DNA from: Bacillota bacterium | GTDB taxonomy: Bacteria > Bacillota > Clostridia > Christensenellales > Aristaeellaceae | Assembly (NCBI GenBank): GCA_023413135.1 | Contig: JAEZQK010000052.1 | Location: 1 to 49,363 of the forward strand | Reading direction: 5' to 3' | Length of the DNA: 49,363 nucleotides | Shown here: positions 1-7,398 of the stretch, piece by piece | Layout: every line of letters starts with the position of its first letter | Numbering within the stretch: the first letter of the stretch is position 1 | Notes under the pieces: generated by a model | Told to the model about the DNA's origin: nothing | What the model saw: the letters and a program-made list of their open reading frames with translations, nothing else | The model's database searches: none | Translations under genes and position numbers: made by a program

Positions 1-1
1 A

Positions 2-1557
2 GTAAATTCCCAAAGTAAGTTCCACAGTGGACGAGGGAGTGGAAATTAGTCTGACACGGCATCTGGTAGAATTAAGTCTGGGAAATTTTCCAAGACGATG
101 AGGATGCTATGACAAACACAGAAACAAAAAAGAACAAGCATCTAACCTTGGACAACCGCATAGAGATACAGGACTGCCTGTATCATGGGATGACGTTCAA
201 GGCAATTGCTAAAAGGATTGGCAAGGACCAGACTACCATTTCCAAAGAGGTGAAAAAGCATCTAGACGTTGCAGTGGACGATGTGACCAGAACCGATATG
301 CACGGCAAGCCCATAGTGCCTGAAGTCTGCCCGGCGCTACTCAAGGCGCCGTTCGTGTGCAACCCATGCAATAGAAAGCACACCCGGTGTAAGTACCGGA
401 AGCAGTTCTACCACGCAAAGAAGGCTCACCAGGAATATGAGGCACTGCTCTGCGAAGCCCGCGAGGGGATCCCCTTGAGCAAGGAATCCTTTTACGAAAT
501 GGACAGGATACTTTCAGAAGGTGTCAAACACGGGCAACACCTGTACCATATCATGCAGACGAAAGAACTCGGCGTTTCCAAATCCACTGTTTACCGGCAT
601 CTGAAACAGGGGTATTTGTCGGTTAGTGCGATTGATTTCCCAAGGGTGGTCAAATTCAAGCCGAGGAATAAAAGGCCAGATGAATATGTCCCGAAAGCGC
701 TCAAAGTCGGCAGAACCCATGAGGATTTCCTTCGCTTCATGGAAGAAAGCGGAATGGTCTCATGGGTTGAGATGGACACAGTCATTGGCCGTGTCGGCGG
801 CAAGGTCATTCTGACGCTGGATTTTACTCTTTGTAATTTCATGGCGGGCATTCTTTTAGACGACAAAACCGCCGCTGAGACTGCACAGAAAATCCAATCG
901 CTCAAAAACCGCTTCGATGCTGCGGGCATTCGTTTCGGTAGCATCCTGCCCATCATCCTTACCGACAATGGGGGCGAATTTGCCGATGTATTCACCATTG
1001 AGAATGGCTTGGATGGACAGAAGGAAACCGATCTGTTCTTCTGCGACCCTATGCAGTCTTCCCAAAAGCCATATGTTGAGAAGAATCACACCCTGTTCCG
1101 TGACATCGTCCCCAAAGGCTCATCCTTTGACGGATTCACGCAGGATACGGTCAACCTTGTTTTCTCCCACGTGAATGGCGTCAAAAGAAAAATCCTGAAC
1201 GGCAAAACACCGTACGAATTGTTTACCTTCATCTTTGGCGAAGCTGCCGTCAAGATTCTGGGGGTCGAATACGTCCCCCCTGACAAGGTGATTCAATCTC
1301 CCAAATTGCTTACTTTTTAGAATGATCCTTTTCCAGCAAAACACAGTGGAAAATTTCCCAGACTAAATTCCCGTGCCATGGAAGTTACTTTGGAACAGCC
1401 CGTTTCAAGGCTTGTTTCACCTCTACGTTTTTGCTCTGCTATACCTGGCAATCCGCTCTTAACCATAATTGATGCCGCTCTTCCTAAACTTATTTCCTTT
1501 GTTTTTCAATGTTAATTCTACACTCTTCCCACTGTGGAACTTACTTTGGGAATTTAC
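2..1557 (+). mobile_element. IS30-family insertion sequence, complete
   Basis: A 1556-bp element is bounded by a perfect 29-bp inverted repeat at 2-30 and 1529-1557, with one full-length transposase gene between. Identity stops exactly at 2 and 1557, which sets the ends; a target duplication cannot be judged because only one flanking base is visible on the left. A second, nested inverted repeat lies inside at 69-91 and 1348-1370 (22 of 23 positions match), and a degenerate copy of the outer repeat lies at 1380-1396. The element is visibly more AT-rich than the genes that follow, as expected for an acquired element. From about 1397 to 1528 no gene is seen. Confidence 0.9.
109..1320 (+). CDS. 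IS30-family transposase
   Basis: A 403-residue DDE transposase that would cut and join the ends of the surrounding insertion sequence. The N-terminus holds the IS30-type helix-turn-helix (about residues 12-50, including the TISKEVKKH segment). Next comes a Cys/His-rich stretch with CNPCNRKHTRC. The RNase H-like catalytic core shows D223 in EMDTVIG, D286 in LTDNGGEF and E324 in YVEKNH, a D-D-(37)-E arrangement. The C-terminal NGKTPYELF motif is typical of the family. The frame is intact, so the element may be active. The ribosome site is weak (gaggatgct before the ATG), which is common for transposases. Confidence 0.95.
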   Translation: MTNTETKKNKHLTLDNRIEIQDCLYHGMTFKAIAKRIGKDQTTISKEVKKHLDVAVDDVTRTDMHGKPIVPEVCPALLKAPFVCNPCNRKHTRCKYRKQFYHAKKAHQEYEALLCEAREGIPLSKESFYEMDRILSEGVKHGQHLYHIMQTKELGVSKSTVYRHLKQGYLSVSAIDFPRVVKFKPRNKRPDEYVPKALKVGRTHEDFLRFMEESGMVSWVEMDTVIGRVGGKVILTLDFTLCNFMAGILLDDKTAAETAQKIQSLKNRFDAAGIRFGSILPIILTDNGGEFADVFTIENGLDGQKETDLFFCDPMQSSQKPYVEKNHTLFRDIVPKGSSFDGFTQDTVNLVFSHVNGVKRKILNGKTPYELFTFIFGEAAVKILGVEYVPPDKVIQSPKLLTF

Positions 1558-1682
1558 GTATTTTTGCTATCCCTGCCGAATCACTTATTGAGGAAATATA
1601 TATGTATAAAGCGGTTGCGCAGGCGAATTTAAAGAATCTGCCTGATTGTTGTTAAAATATCTTCAAACCCTTTGTTTAGTTA

Positions 1683-1711
1683 TTGACAAACTTTCTGGCA
1701 ACCCTTAAAAT
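1683..1711 (+). promoter_or_regulatory. Sigma-A promoter of the FMN-binding-like gene
   Basis: TTGACA at 1683-1688 and TAAAAT at 1706-1711 are separated by 17 bases, a near-consensus housekeeping promoter. It leaves a leader of about 50 nt before the ribosome site ggagga at 1755-1760. Confidence 0.8.
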
Positions 1712-1767
1712 ATAACCGCAAGAAAGTCATGGGCACATGACAAAAACAAAATTTGGAGGAATACCCA

Positions 1768-2313
1768 ATGCGTAACAAGATCGCACTTCTCCTGGTTGTC
1801 TGCATGGTTACCATTCTCGCCTTCACCGCGTTTGCTTCTGCCGAACCCAAAATTGGCCAGGTGCAGTATGCAGCTCATGGGACCAAGGCTTTCTGCGTGG
1901 CCACCGTCATCGTCGACGGCGACAAAATCGTTGATGCCCTGATCGAAGAATTCCAGTTTGTGGATCCCGCCACCTTTACGAACCCTGTTCCCAACCCCGA
2001 TACCTTCAAAAACGCCGATGGTTTTGTGCTTGCCTCCAAGCGGAGCAATGCGGAAACCTACAGCGCCAACATGGCCACCAAGGGCGGAGCTACCCAGCCC
2101 CTGCTGACCTCCTATCAGGCCATCGAAGCTTTCGTTACCGGCAAGACCATTGCTGAACTGGAAACCTTCGCCGCCGACTTTGCAGCCAAGCTGGAAGGCA
2201 AAGAAGAAGCCGCCAAGACGTCCATCATCACGGACGCCGTCTCCGGCAGCACTTTGACCGACACCTTGGGCTATATCCAGGCTCTGATCGCCGCCGCCAA
2301 GGCCGCCCAGTAA
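1768..2313 (+). CDS. Secreted FMN-binding-domain-like protein
   Basis: A 181-residue exported protein. Residues 1-25 form a Sec signal peptide (MRNK, a hydrophobic stretch, then AFASA). There is no lipobox cysteine, so it is secreted or held at the surface by other means. The C-terminal DAVSGSTLT (residues 156-164) resembles the (S/T)GAT-type motif where FMN is covalently attached to Thr in FMN_bind proteins such as PplA and RnfG; T162 would be the acceptor. The ATG at 1768 is chosen because ggagga precedes it by 7 bases. It stands alone behind a strong promoter and ahead of a strong terminator, so it is probably abundant. The closest functional idea is a flavin-carrying extracellular redox protein; the assignment is by motif only and the family is divergent. 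Confidence 0.65.
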   Translation: MRNKIALLLVVCMVTILAFTAFASAEPKIGQVQYAAHGTKAFCVATVIVDGDKIVDALIEEFQFVDPATFTNPVPNPDTFKNADGFVLASKRSNAETYSANMATKGGATQPLLTSYQAIEAFVTGKTIAELETFAADFAAKLEGKEEAAKTSIITDAVSGSTLTDTLGYIQALIAAAKAAQ

Positions 2314-2327
2314 TCTCTTTCATACAT

Positions 2328-2364
2328 ACAAAAGGCGCTTGCCCATGGGCAGGCGCTTTTTGTA
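2328..2364 (+). terminator. Intrinsic terminator after the FMN-binding-like gene
   Basis: Arms around aaaggcgcttgccc and gggcaggcgctttt pair with a 2-base loop and run into a T tract 15 bases after the stop codon. Confidence 0.85.
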
Positions 2365-2432
2365 TACGGAGATTTCATGCATCGATCCATACAACATAGC
2401 GAAAAAGTAATGCCGAATTTTTCCGGCACAAG

Positions 2433-2553
2433 CGGGCGATTGATAATCGCCCCTACGATGCCATGTGCTTATTGGCTTTTCTAACGGGTGCATATGTTCC
2501 GATTGAAACGACAACCAACTCCATGCAGATGTAGGGGCGATATCAATCGCCCG
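2433..2553. repeat. MITE-like nested palindromic repeat, copy 1
   Basis: Terminal arms at 2433-2456 and 2531-2553 are inverted copies of each other (23 of 24 positions, one base missing on the right). Each arm also folds on itself (GGGCGAT / ATCGCCC). The interior of about 74 bp is not shared with copy 2 at 14358-14479. No reading frame is present. The remaining intergenic sequence to 2674 is AT-rich with no recognisable signal. Confidence 0.8.
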
Positions 2554-2674
2554 AAAACGCCGGCTATCGACAGACTGGAGGCAAGCATGCATATGCTATA
2601 ACAAATCAAACAAATTCACAATACGGTTACAATTTCACAAATCATCATCATTCAATTAATATGTTGCATCACTA

Positions 2675-3193
2675 TCAAGAACATCCCGGCCGCCTACCGG
2701 GCTTTTTCAACGATTGCATGACCAGCTTTGCGGCGGTACCGGTCAATATACCGGTAATGACACCCACCACAAGCAATACCGAAAGATAAAAAAACAGTGA
2801 TTTCGTTTGTAAGATCAGCATGGCCATCAGCACCTGGCCCACATTGTGCATAGCAGCCCCGGTCACGCTGACTCCCAGTATGCTGATACCCCGGATCCGC
2901 TTCACCAGCAGCATCGCCGCCATGCTCAAAACCGAGCCCGCCGCGCTGTACATGATGGTTTGCAGGTAGCTGGGGATATATAAAAGCGGCACCGTCACCT
3001 TGAGCGCCATCAAAAGAAGGGCTTCCTTCGTACCCAGCATGTATAGTGCAAACAGCAGCACGCCGTTAGCCAGGCCTAGTTTGATGCCGGGTATCCCTAC
3101 GCCCAGCGGGATCAGCGACTCAATATAGCCCAGCACCAGCATCAGCGCCAGCAGAACAGCCATCAACGCCATGCGTTCCGTTCCTTTTTTCAC
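2675..3193 (-). CDS. Gx-transporter-family membrane protein (EetB-like)
   Basis: A 172-residue integral membrane protein of the Gx transporter / heptaprenyl diphosphate synthase component I-like family, with about five hydrophobic segments. The segments LGYIESLIPLG, GIKLGLANGV and AAMHNVGQ are characteristic of the family. In Listeria-type extracellular electron transfer loci this family is EetB, paired with a NusG-domain-II protein, exactly as here: its ATG overlaps the stop of the upstream gene (ATGA, 3190-3193), implying translational coupling. It is related to ECF substrate-binding subunits, so a quinone, flavin or vitamin role is possible. It is last in a four-gene minus-strand operon. 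Confidence 0.85.
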   Translation of the reverse strand: MKKGTERMALMAVLLALMLVLGYIESLIPLGVGIPGIKLGLANGVLLFALYMLGTKEALLLMALKVTVPLLYIPSYLQTIMYSAAGSVLSMAAMLLVKRIRGISILGVSVTGAAMHNVGQVLMAMLILQTKSLFFYLSVLLVVGVITGILTGTAAKLVMQSLKKPGRRPGCS

Positions 3194-3669
3194 TGTGCTT
3201 GTTCCCCTGCTTCCTGTGGTGTAATAAGCTCCAATACCACCTGATTGGGCAGGCAGATGATCATATTTCCCAAAACCCGCGTATTACGGTTGCCAAGGCT
3301 TACCGTGCCCTGGTGGATGCAGTTTTGGTTGTCGCAGTTTGCGCTTTCCATATACACACTGTCCTGGGTCACATGAAAAACATTCTCCCTGCCGTCCGAC
3401 TGATGCAGGCGGTAGGAGGTTTCCTTCAAAATGGGCAGAGGACGATAACGCGTATCCCCCAACGTCAGCACCAGGTAGGCAACGGCCTCCCCCTGGGTAG
3501 CCTCTGTTTGCACACCTGTGCTGGAAGGTTGCTGAACTTCCAGCAAAACGCGCGTGGGGTCGTTTCCGCCAGGCGCGTTCAGCCGAATGCCGCTTCTGGT
3601 GAGAACAAATAATCCAAGCGCCATAAGAAGCGCCACAGCGATAATCAGCCAATCCTTGCGTTTGAACAT
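3190..3669 (-). CDS. NusG-domain-II membrane protein (EetA-like)
   Basis: 159 residues. One N-terminal transmembrane segment (DWLIIAVALLMALGLFVL) is followed by an extracytoplasmic NusG-domain-II fold. Its hallmark ANCDNQNCIHQG and the following IICLPNQVVLELI are present; the two closely spaced Cys plus the later Cys could form a disulfide or bind a cofactor. The start at 3669 gives the membrane anchor directly after the ribosome site; an upstream in-frame extension would overlap endonuclease IV and looks spurious. The NusG-II/Gx pair is the EetA/EetB pair of flavin-based electron export or of quinone/FMN-related loci. It lies 19 bases behind endonuclease IV. Confidence 0.85.
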   Translation of the reverse strand: MFKRKDWLIIAVALLMALGLFVLTRSGIRLNAPGGNDPTRVLLEVQQPSSTGVQTEATQGEAVAYLVLTLGDTRYRPLPILKETSYRLHQSDGRENVFHVTQDSVYMESANCDNQNCIHQGTVSLGNRNTRVLGNMIICLPNQVVLELITPQEAGEQAQ

Positions 3670-3688
3670 GGGTGGACTTCCTTTTCCT

Positions 3689-4522
3689 TTATTCTTTGTA
3701 CACGCTGCGCAAAAGCGCGATCTCCTTTTGATAGCCCTCCACCTCATTGGGTGTCTCCAGATAGAAGGGCAGGCTGCACAAGGCCGGATGATTGATGACC
3801 CGGGTCAGCGCCTCCAGACCAAGATACCCTTCCCCGATCTTCTCATGCCTGTCCTTATGGCTGCCGAAGGGGTTCTTGGTATCGTTGATGTGAATGGCCT
3901 GCAGCCGATCGAGCCCGATCACCTTGTCGAACTTGGTCAGCACTCCATCCAGATCACCTACCACATCATATCCCGCGTCATGCACATGGCAGGTATCCAG
4001 GCACACGCCCATCTTATCCTTCAAATTCACCCGATCAATGATCTCCCGCAATTCCTCAAAGGTGCCCCCCACCTCGCTGCCTTTGCCGGACATGGTCTCC
4101 AGAAGCACCAGGGTGGTCATCTCCGGCCACAGGATTTCGTTGAGCTGTTCTGAAATCAGGCGGATACCTTCCTCCGCCCCCTGCTGCACGTGGCTGCCGG
4201 GATGAAAGTTATACATGTTGCCGGGGGTATACTCCATGCGCTTGAGATCGTCCGCCATAGTGTTGCGGGCAAATTCCCGCGTGGCATCATTGGCGGCGCT
4301 GGCATTGAGCGTATAAGGCGCGTGGGCCAGTATTTTGCAAAAGTTGTGCTCATGGGCCAGCGTAAGAAATGCGGCCACATCCTTGGGATCAATCTCCTTG
4401 GCCGCACCGCCCCTTGGATTCCTAGTAAAAAACTGAAAGGTATTGGCATTGATTTGAACCGCTTCCTGCCCCATATGCATGTAACCCTTGGAGGCGGACA
4501 GGTGGCAGCCGATCTTCAGCAT
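3689..4522 (-). CDS. nfo: Endonuclease IV (apurinic/apyrimidinic endonuclease)
   Basis: 277 residues, the normal length for the Nfo TIM-barrel family, which cleaves DNA 5' to abasic sites in base-excision repair using three zinc ions. Zinc-ligand motifs are in the expected order: NFHPGSH, LLETMSGKGSE, CLDTCHVHDAGYD, IHINDTKNPFGSHKDRHE, and the final YLETPNE. The start has aaggaggag 5 bases upstream. It sits 15 bases after the pentapeptide-repeat gene and 19 before the EetA-like gene, so it is co-transcribed with functionally unrelated membrane proteins. Confidence 0.97.
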   Translation of the reverse strand: MLKIGCHLSASKGYMHMGQEAVQINANTFQFFTRNPRGGAAKEIDPKDVAAFLTLAHEHNFCKILAHAPYTLNASAANDATREFARNTMADDLKRMEYTPGNMYNFHPGSHVQQGAEEGIRLISEQLNEILWPEMTTLVLLETMSGKGSEVGGTFEELREIIDRVNLKDKMGVCLDTCHVHDAGYDVVGDLDGVLTKFDKVIGLDRLQAIHINDTKNPFGSHKDRHEKIGEGYLGLEALTRVINHPALCSLPFYLETPNEVEGYQKEIALLRSVYKE

Positions 4523-4537
4523 GGTTGCTCCTCCTTA

Positions 4538-5179
4538 TCATTCATCTTGTTCCCGGATAATAAGCCCCAACAGCGCGGCCAGATCCGCCGCCTGCGAGGC
4601 AGTAACAATTGCTCCCTTCAAATCAGAGAGCGTTATTTGCAGCCCCTGAAGCTTGCATGTGCGCAGGTCAATATCCTTAAGCGGCGTCTGCTGGAAAAGC
4701 GTTTGCTGCAAATCACACGTATCAAAAGATGCGGCCAGCCTGCACCGTGAGAAAGCACCACTTTGCACCCTGCTCTTTTCAAAAGCCGTATCCTGTACCT
4801 TGCTGTCGGCAAAGTTCACGTATCCGCCGCTCACATCATTCAAGCGCACATGCCGTAAAGAGGCCTCTATGAAGTCAGCCCCCATCAGCTTGCAGCCCTG
4901 AAAAGCCGTCCGCTGGAAGGCCGCCTTTGTGAAATCGCAGTTGGAAAAATCGCAGGCCTCGAACACCACGTCGCGGAATCCTGCCTGCTCCAAACTGCAC
5001 TGCGAAAAGTCGCATTTCACAAACCGGCATCTAAGCACATCCAGGCTCTTCAAATTTTCCCCGGCGTAGCTTTCACCGGTGAAAATACATTCCTCGATCT
5101 TGTCTTCCCTGGACAGCTTGTCCATAAGGTCGACGCCGGACTCCAGCGATTCAGGCAAATCAGGCGGCAAAACGTTCAT
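4538..5179 (-). CDS. Pentapeptide-repeat protein
   Basis: 213 residues. From about residue 35 to 185 it shows A(D/N)LXX-like five-residue periodicity (CRFVKCDFSQCSLEQAGF, FEACDFSNCDFTKAAF), which predicts a right-handed quadrilateral beta-helix. The size is close to Qnr/MfpA-type proteins (about 218 residues) that mimic DNA and protect gyrase, and the C-terminal QAADLAALLGLII tail is common in these proteins. No resistance role can be claimed from sequence alone. The start at 5179 follows aaggaa by 11 bases and drops an unlikely upstream extension. First gene of the operon ending with the EetB-like gene. Confidence 0.85.
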   Translation of the reverse strand: MNVLPPDLPESLESGVDLMDKLSREDKIEECIFTGESYAGENLKSLDVLRCRFVKCDFSQCSLEQAGFRDVVFEACDFSNCDFTKAAFQRTAFQGCKLMGADFIEASLRHVRLNDVSGGYVNFADSKVQDTAFEKSRVQSGAFSRCRLAASFDTCDLQQTLFQQTPLKDIDLRTCKLQGLQITLSDLKGAIVTASQAADLAALLGLIIREQDE

Positions 5180-5249
5180 AGACACGGTGATTCCTTTACA
5201 GTGGAATGATTTATTGTACCACACAGCGGCCTGCACCCGCCATATTTCA

Positions 5250-5300
5250 AGAAAAAAAGGCACCCTTTCCGCTGCCTAAAGCGAAAAGGGCACACATTTT
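5250..5300 (-). terminator. Intrinsic terminator after the tautomerase gene
   Basis: On the minus strand a hairpin built from cccttttcgc and gcggaaaggg, with a short loop, is followed by a run of seven T. It closes the purine block just past the stop at 5308. Confidence 0.75.
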
Positions 5301-5307
5301 CATGGTC

Positions 5308-5652
5308 CTACAGATTGCTTCCGTTCCATCCCCAGTGCTGCACTTCCTCGTATTTCACAAAAACGCGGTTTTGGGGAATGTTCAGCTCGCTGTTCAGGAT
5401 TTTCGTGACCTCCGCCGTCATCTTCTCATAGGCGGCCGGGGAAGCGGAGCCGAACAGCTTTACTTCCACCATGGCGGCAGGTTCGCTATTGGTCCCCTGA
5501 AAGTACAGATGGCAGCCGGGCTGAATGTTCAGCATCAGCCAGGTTTCGCTCTTCCCGGGGATCAGGGAAATGGCCTTGCCCAGCTTTTGCTTTACGCTTT
5601 CCTCCTGGGCGGGGGTAACGGCAACACTTACCTTGGCATCCATGAACGGCAT
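5308..5652 (-). CDS. MIF-like phenylpyruvate tautomerase family protein
   Basis: 114 residues, the normal size of the macrophage-migration-inhibitory-factor/tautomerase fold. Pro2 directly after Met, the catalytic N-terminal proline of the superfamily, is present (MPFMDAKVS). The segments KLGKAISLIPGKSE, WLMLNIQPG and the C-terminal NRVFVKYEEVQHWGWNG match MIF-like proteins of Firmicutes. The physiological substrate in bacteria is unclear. It follows purB by 21 bases and is probably co-transcribed with it. Confidence 0.85.
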   Translation of the reverse strand: MPFMDAKVSVAVTPAQEESVKQKLGKAISLIPGKSETWLMLNIQPGCHLYFQGTNSEPAAMVEVKLFGSASPAAYEKMTAEVTKILNSELNIPQNRVFVKYEEVQHWGWNGSNL

Positions 5653-5673
5653 AGTTTTTCTCCTTTCTATACT

Positions 5674-7104
5674 CTACACGGTCAGTTCATATGTTTCGCC
5701 CTTGGCATTGTATTCCTTGAGCAGCGGCCCGATGATTTCGTCCAGATACTCCTCCACCTGTTCCCGGCTGCGGCCAATGAAAAGGGTAGGGTCCAGAAGT
5801 TTCTCCATATCTTCTATGTTCAGCCCAAAGGCAGTATCGCCTGCAATGCGGTCCAGCAGGTCGTTTTTCCCGCCCTGCTCTTTCACCACCCTGGCCGCGG
5901 CCTGGGCATGGACGCGGATCTTTTCATGCAGCTCCTGCCTGTCACCGCCCCGCTTTACCGCATCCATGAGGATGTTTTCGCTGGCCATGAAGGGCAGTTC
6001 CTCCATTACCCGGCGGCGGATCACCTGGGGATACACCACCAGCCCGTCGCACACATTGAGCAGTATGTTCAAAATGGCGTCCACCCCGAGGAACGCCTCC
6101 GCTACGGCAATGCGGCGGTTGGCACTGTCGTCCAGGGTACGCTCGAACCACTGTGTCCCGGCTGTGAAGGCGGAATTCAGCACATCCACCATCACATAGC
6201 GGGAAAGAGCGGTGATGCGCTCAGACCGCATGGGGTTGCGCTTATAAGGCATGGCGGAGGAACCGATTTGGCTTTCTTCAAAAGGCTCCTCCATCTCCTT
6301 GAAGCTTTGCAACAGCCGCAAATCATAGGAGAACTTGCTGGCGCTCTGGGCGATGCCTGCAAGGGCCGTGACCACCTGGTAATCCACCTTGCGGGAATAG
6401 GTCTGCCCGGAAACGGGCACGACTTTTGAAAATCCCATATCGGCGGCGATTTCCGCTTCCAGGGCTTTCACCTTTTCCCCATCGCCGTCAAACAGCTCCA
6501 CAAAGCTGGCCTGGGTGCCGGTGGTGCCCTTATTGCCCAGGAGGGCAAGGTTGCCGATGCGCTGCTGAACTTCCAGAAAATCCATATGCAGCTCGTTCAT
6601 CCACAGTGTAGCCCGCTTGCCTACGGTGGTCAACTGGGCGGGTTGCAGGTGGGTATAGGCCAAAGCCGGCAGCCCCTTGTATTCCTTAGCGAACTTATAA
6701 AGCAGCGCCAGCACGTTTAAAAGCTTACGGCTTATGATTTGAAGCCCCTGCTTCATAACGATGATATCGGTATTGTCCCCCACATAGCAGGAGGTCGCCC
6801 CCAGGTGGATGATCCCCTGGGCCTTGGGGCACTGAAGCCCGTAGGCATAGACGTGGCTCATCACATCGTGACGGCATTCCTTTTCCCGGCGGAGGGCATC
6901 ATCATAATTGATATCTTCCAAATGGGCGGAAAGCTCGTCGATCTGCTCCTTGTTAATCGGCAGCCCCAGCTTCTTTTCCGCCTTCGCCAAGGCCAACCAA
7001 AGCCTGCGCCAGGTTTTGAACTTGTTGTCGTCGGAGAACACATACTGCATCTCCCGGCTGGCATACCGGGTGGAAAAGGGGCTCACGTATCCGCTGTGGT
7101 CCAA
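5674..7104 (-). CDS. purB: Adenylosuccinate lyase
   Basis: About 476 residues. The enzyme removes fumarate from SAICAR and from adenylosuccinate, acting twice in purine synthesis. The fumarase/aspartase signature is intact as SSAMPYKRNPMRSE, with the catalytic-loop Ser, and the N-terminal SPFSTRYASREM block is typical. The start is chosen at a TTG (7104-7102): GGAGG lies 9 bases upstream and the product then begins like other clostridial PurB. A GTG 12 codons earlier (7140) is in frame but has no ribosome site. It is separated from purL by about 295 bp that include a long inverted repeat, so it may have its own promoter. Confidence 0.95.
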   Translation of the reverse strand: MDHSGYVSPFSTRYASREMQYVFSDDNKFKTWRRLWLALAKAEKKLGLPINKEQIDELSAHLEDINYDDALRREKECRHDVMSHVYAYGLQCPKAQGIIHLGATSCYVGDNTDIIVMKQGLQIISRKLLNVLALLYKFAKEYKGLPALAYTHLQPAQLTTVGKRATLWMNELHMDFLEVQQRIGNLALLGNKGTTGTQASFVELFDGDGEKVKALEAEIAADMGFSKVVPVSGQTYSRKVDYQVVTALAGIAQSASKFSYDLRLLQSFKEMEEPFEESQIGSSAMPYKRNPMRSERITALSRYVMVDVLNSAFTAGTQWFERTLDDSANRRIAVAEAFLGVDAILNILLNVCDGLVVYPQVIRRRVMEELPFMASENILMDAVKRGGDRQELHEKIRVHAQAAARVVKEQGGKNDLLDRIAGDTAFGLNIEDMEKLLDPTLFIGRSREQVEEYLDEIIGPLLKEYNAKGETYELTV

Positions 7105-7180
7105 ATAAATCAGCCTCCAACTATCGCTCTTATCAAACACAAACTGTTAATATCTAATACTATTAATGCATTTGAGGCTT

Positions 7181-7271
7181 GTAGGGCGGGGGCTTGCTCC
7201 CGCCGTTCAGGTCACACATAAGCAAGATGCACGGTACCGCTGCATGCGGCGGGAGCAAGCCCCCGCCCTAC
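7181..7271. repeat. GC-rich long inverted repeat, MITE-like
   Basis: Two perfect 25-bp inverted arms (7181-7205 and 7247-7271, core GGGCGGGGGCTTGCTCCCGC) enclose 41 bp. As RNA it would form a very stable hairpin in the purL-purB interval. It contains no coding frame and differs in sequence from the repeats at 2433 and 14358. Inverted AATGCATT-containing flanks lie further out near 7163 and 7319. The rest of 7105-7398 shows only AT-rich sequence and a weak terminator near purL. Confidence 0.8.
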
Positions 7272-7372
7272 ACTTATACTGTGAAGTCGCCATAATCTGC
7301 ATTCAAAGATGCCACCAACAATGCATTAACGCTTTGATTTAGTATAACTCCCGGGGAGCAACGAGGCTCATA

Positions 7373-7392
7373 AAAATGGCAAGGCCATTTTC
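7373..7392 (-). terminator. Possible intrinsic terminator after purL
   Basis: On the minus strand AAAATGGC pairs with GCCATTTT across a 3-base loop and is followed by a short T run just past the purL stop. The stem is AU-rich, so termination may be partial. Confidence 0.5.
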
Positions 7393-7398
7393 TCGACA

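Noticed and set aside
2684..2706. CCCGG/CCGGG hairpin followed by CTTTTT on the plus strand
   Set aside because: It lies inside the 3' end of the minus-strand EetB-like gene and no plus-strand transcript needs it; probably coding sequence by chance.
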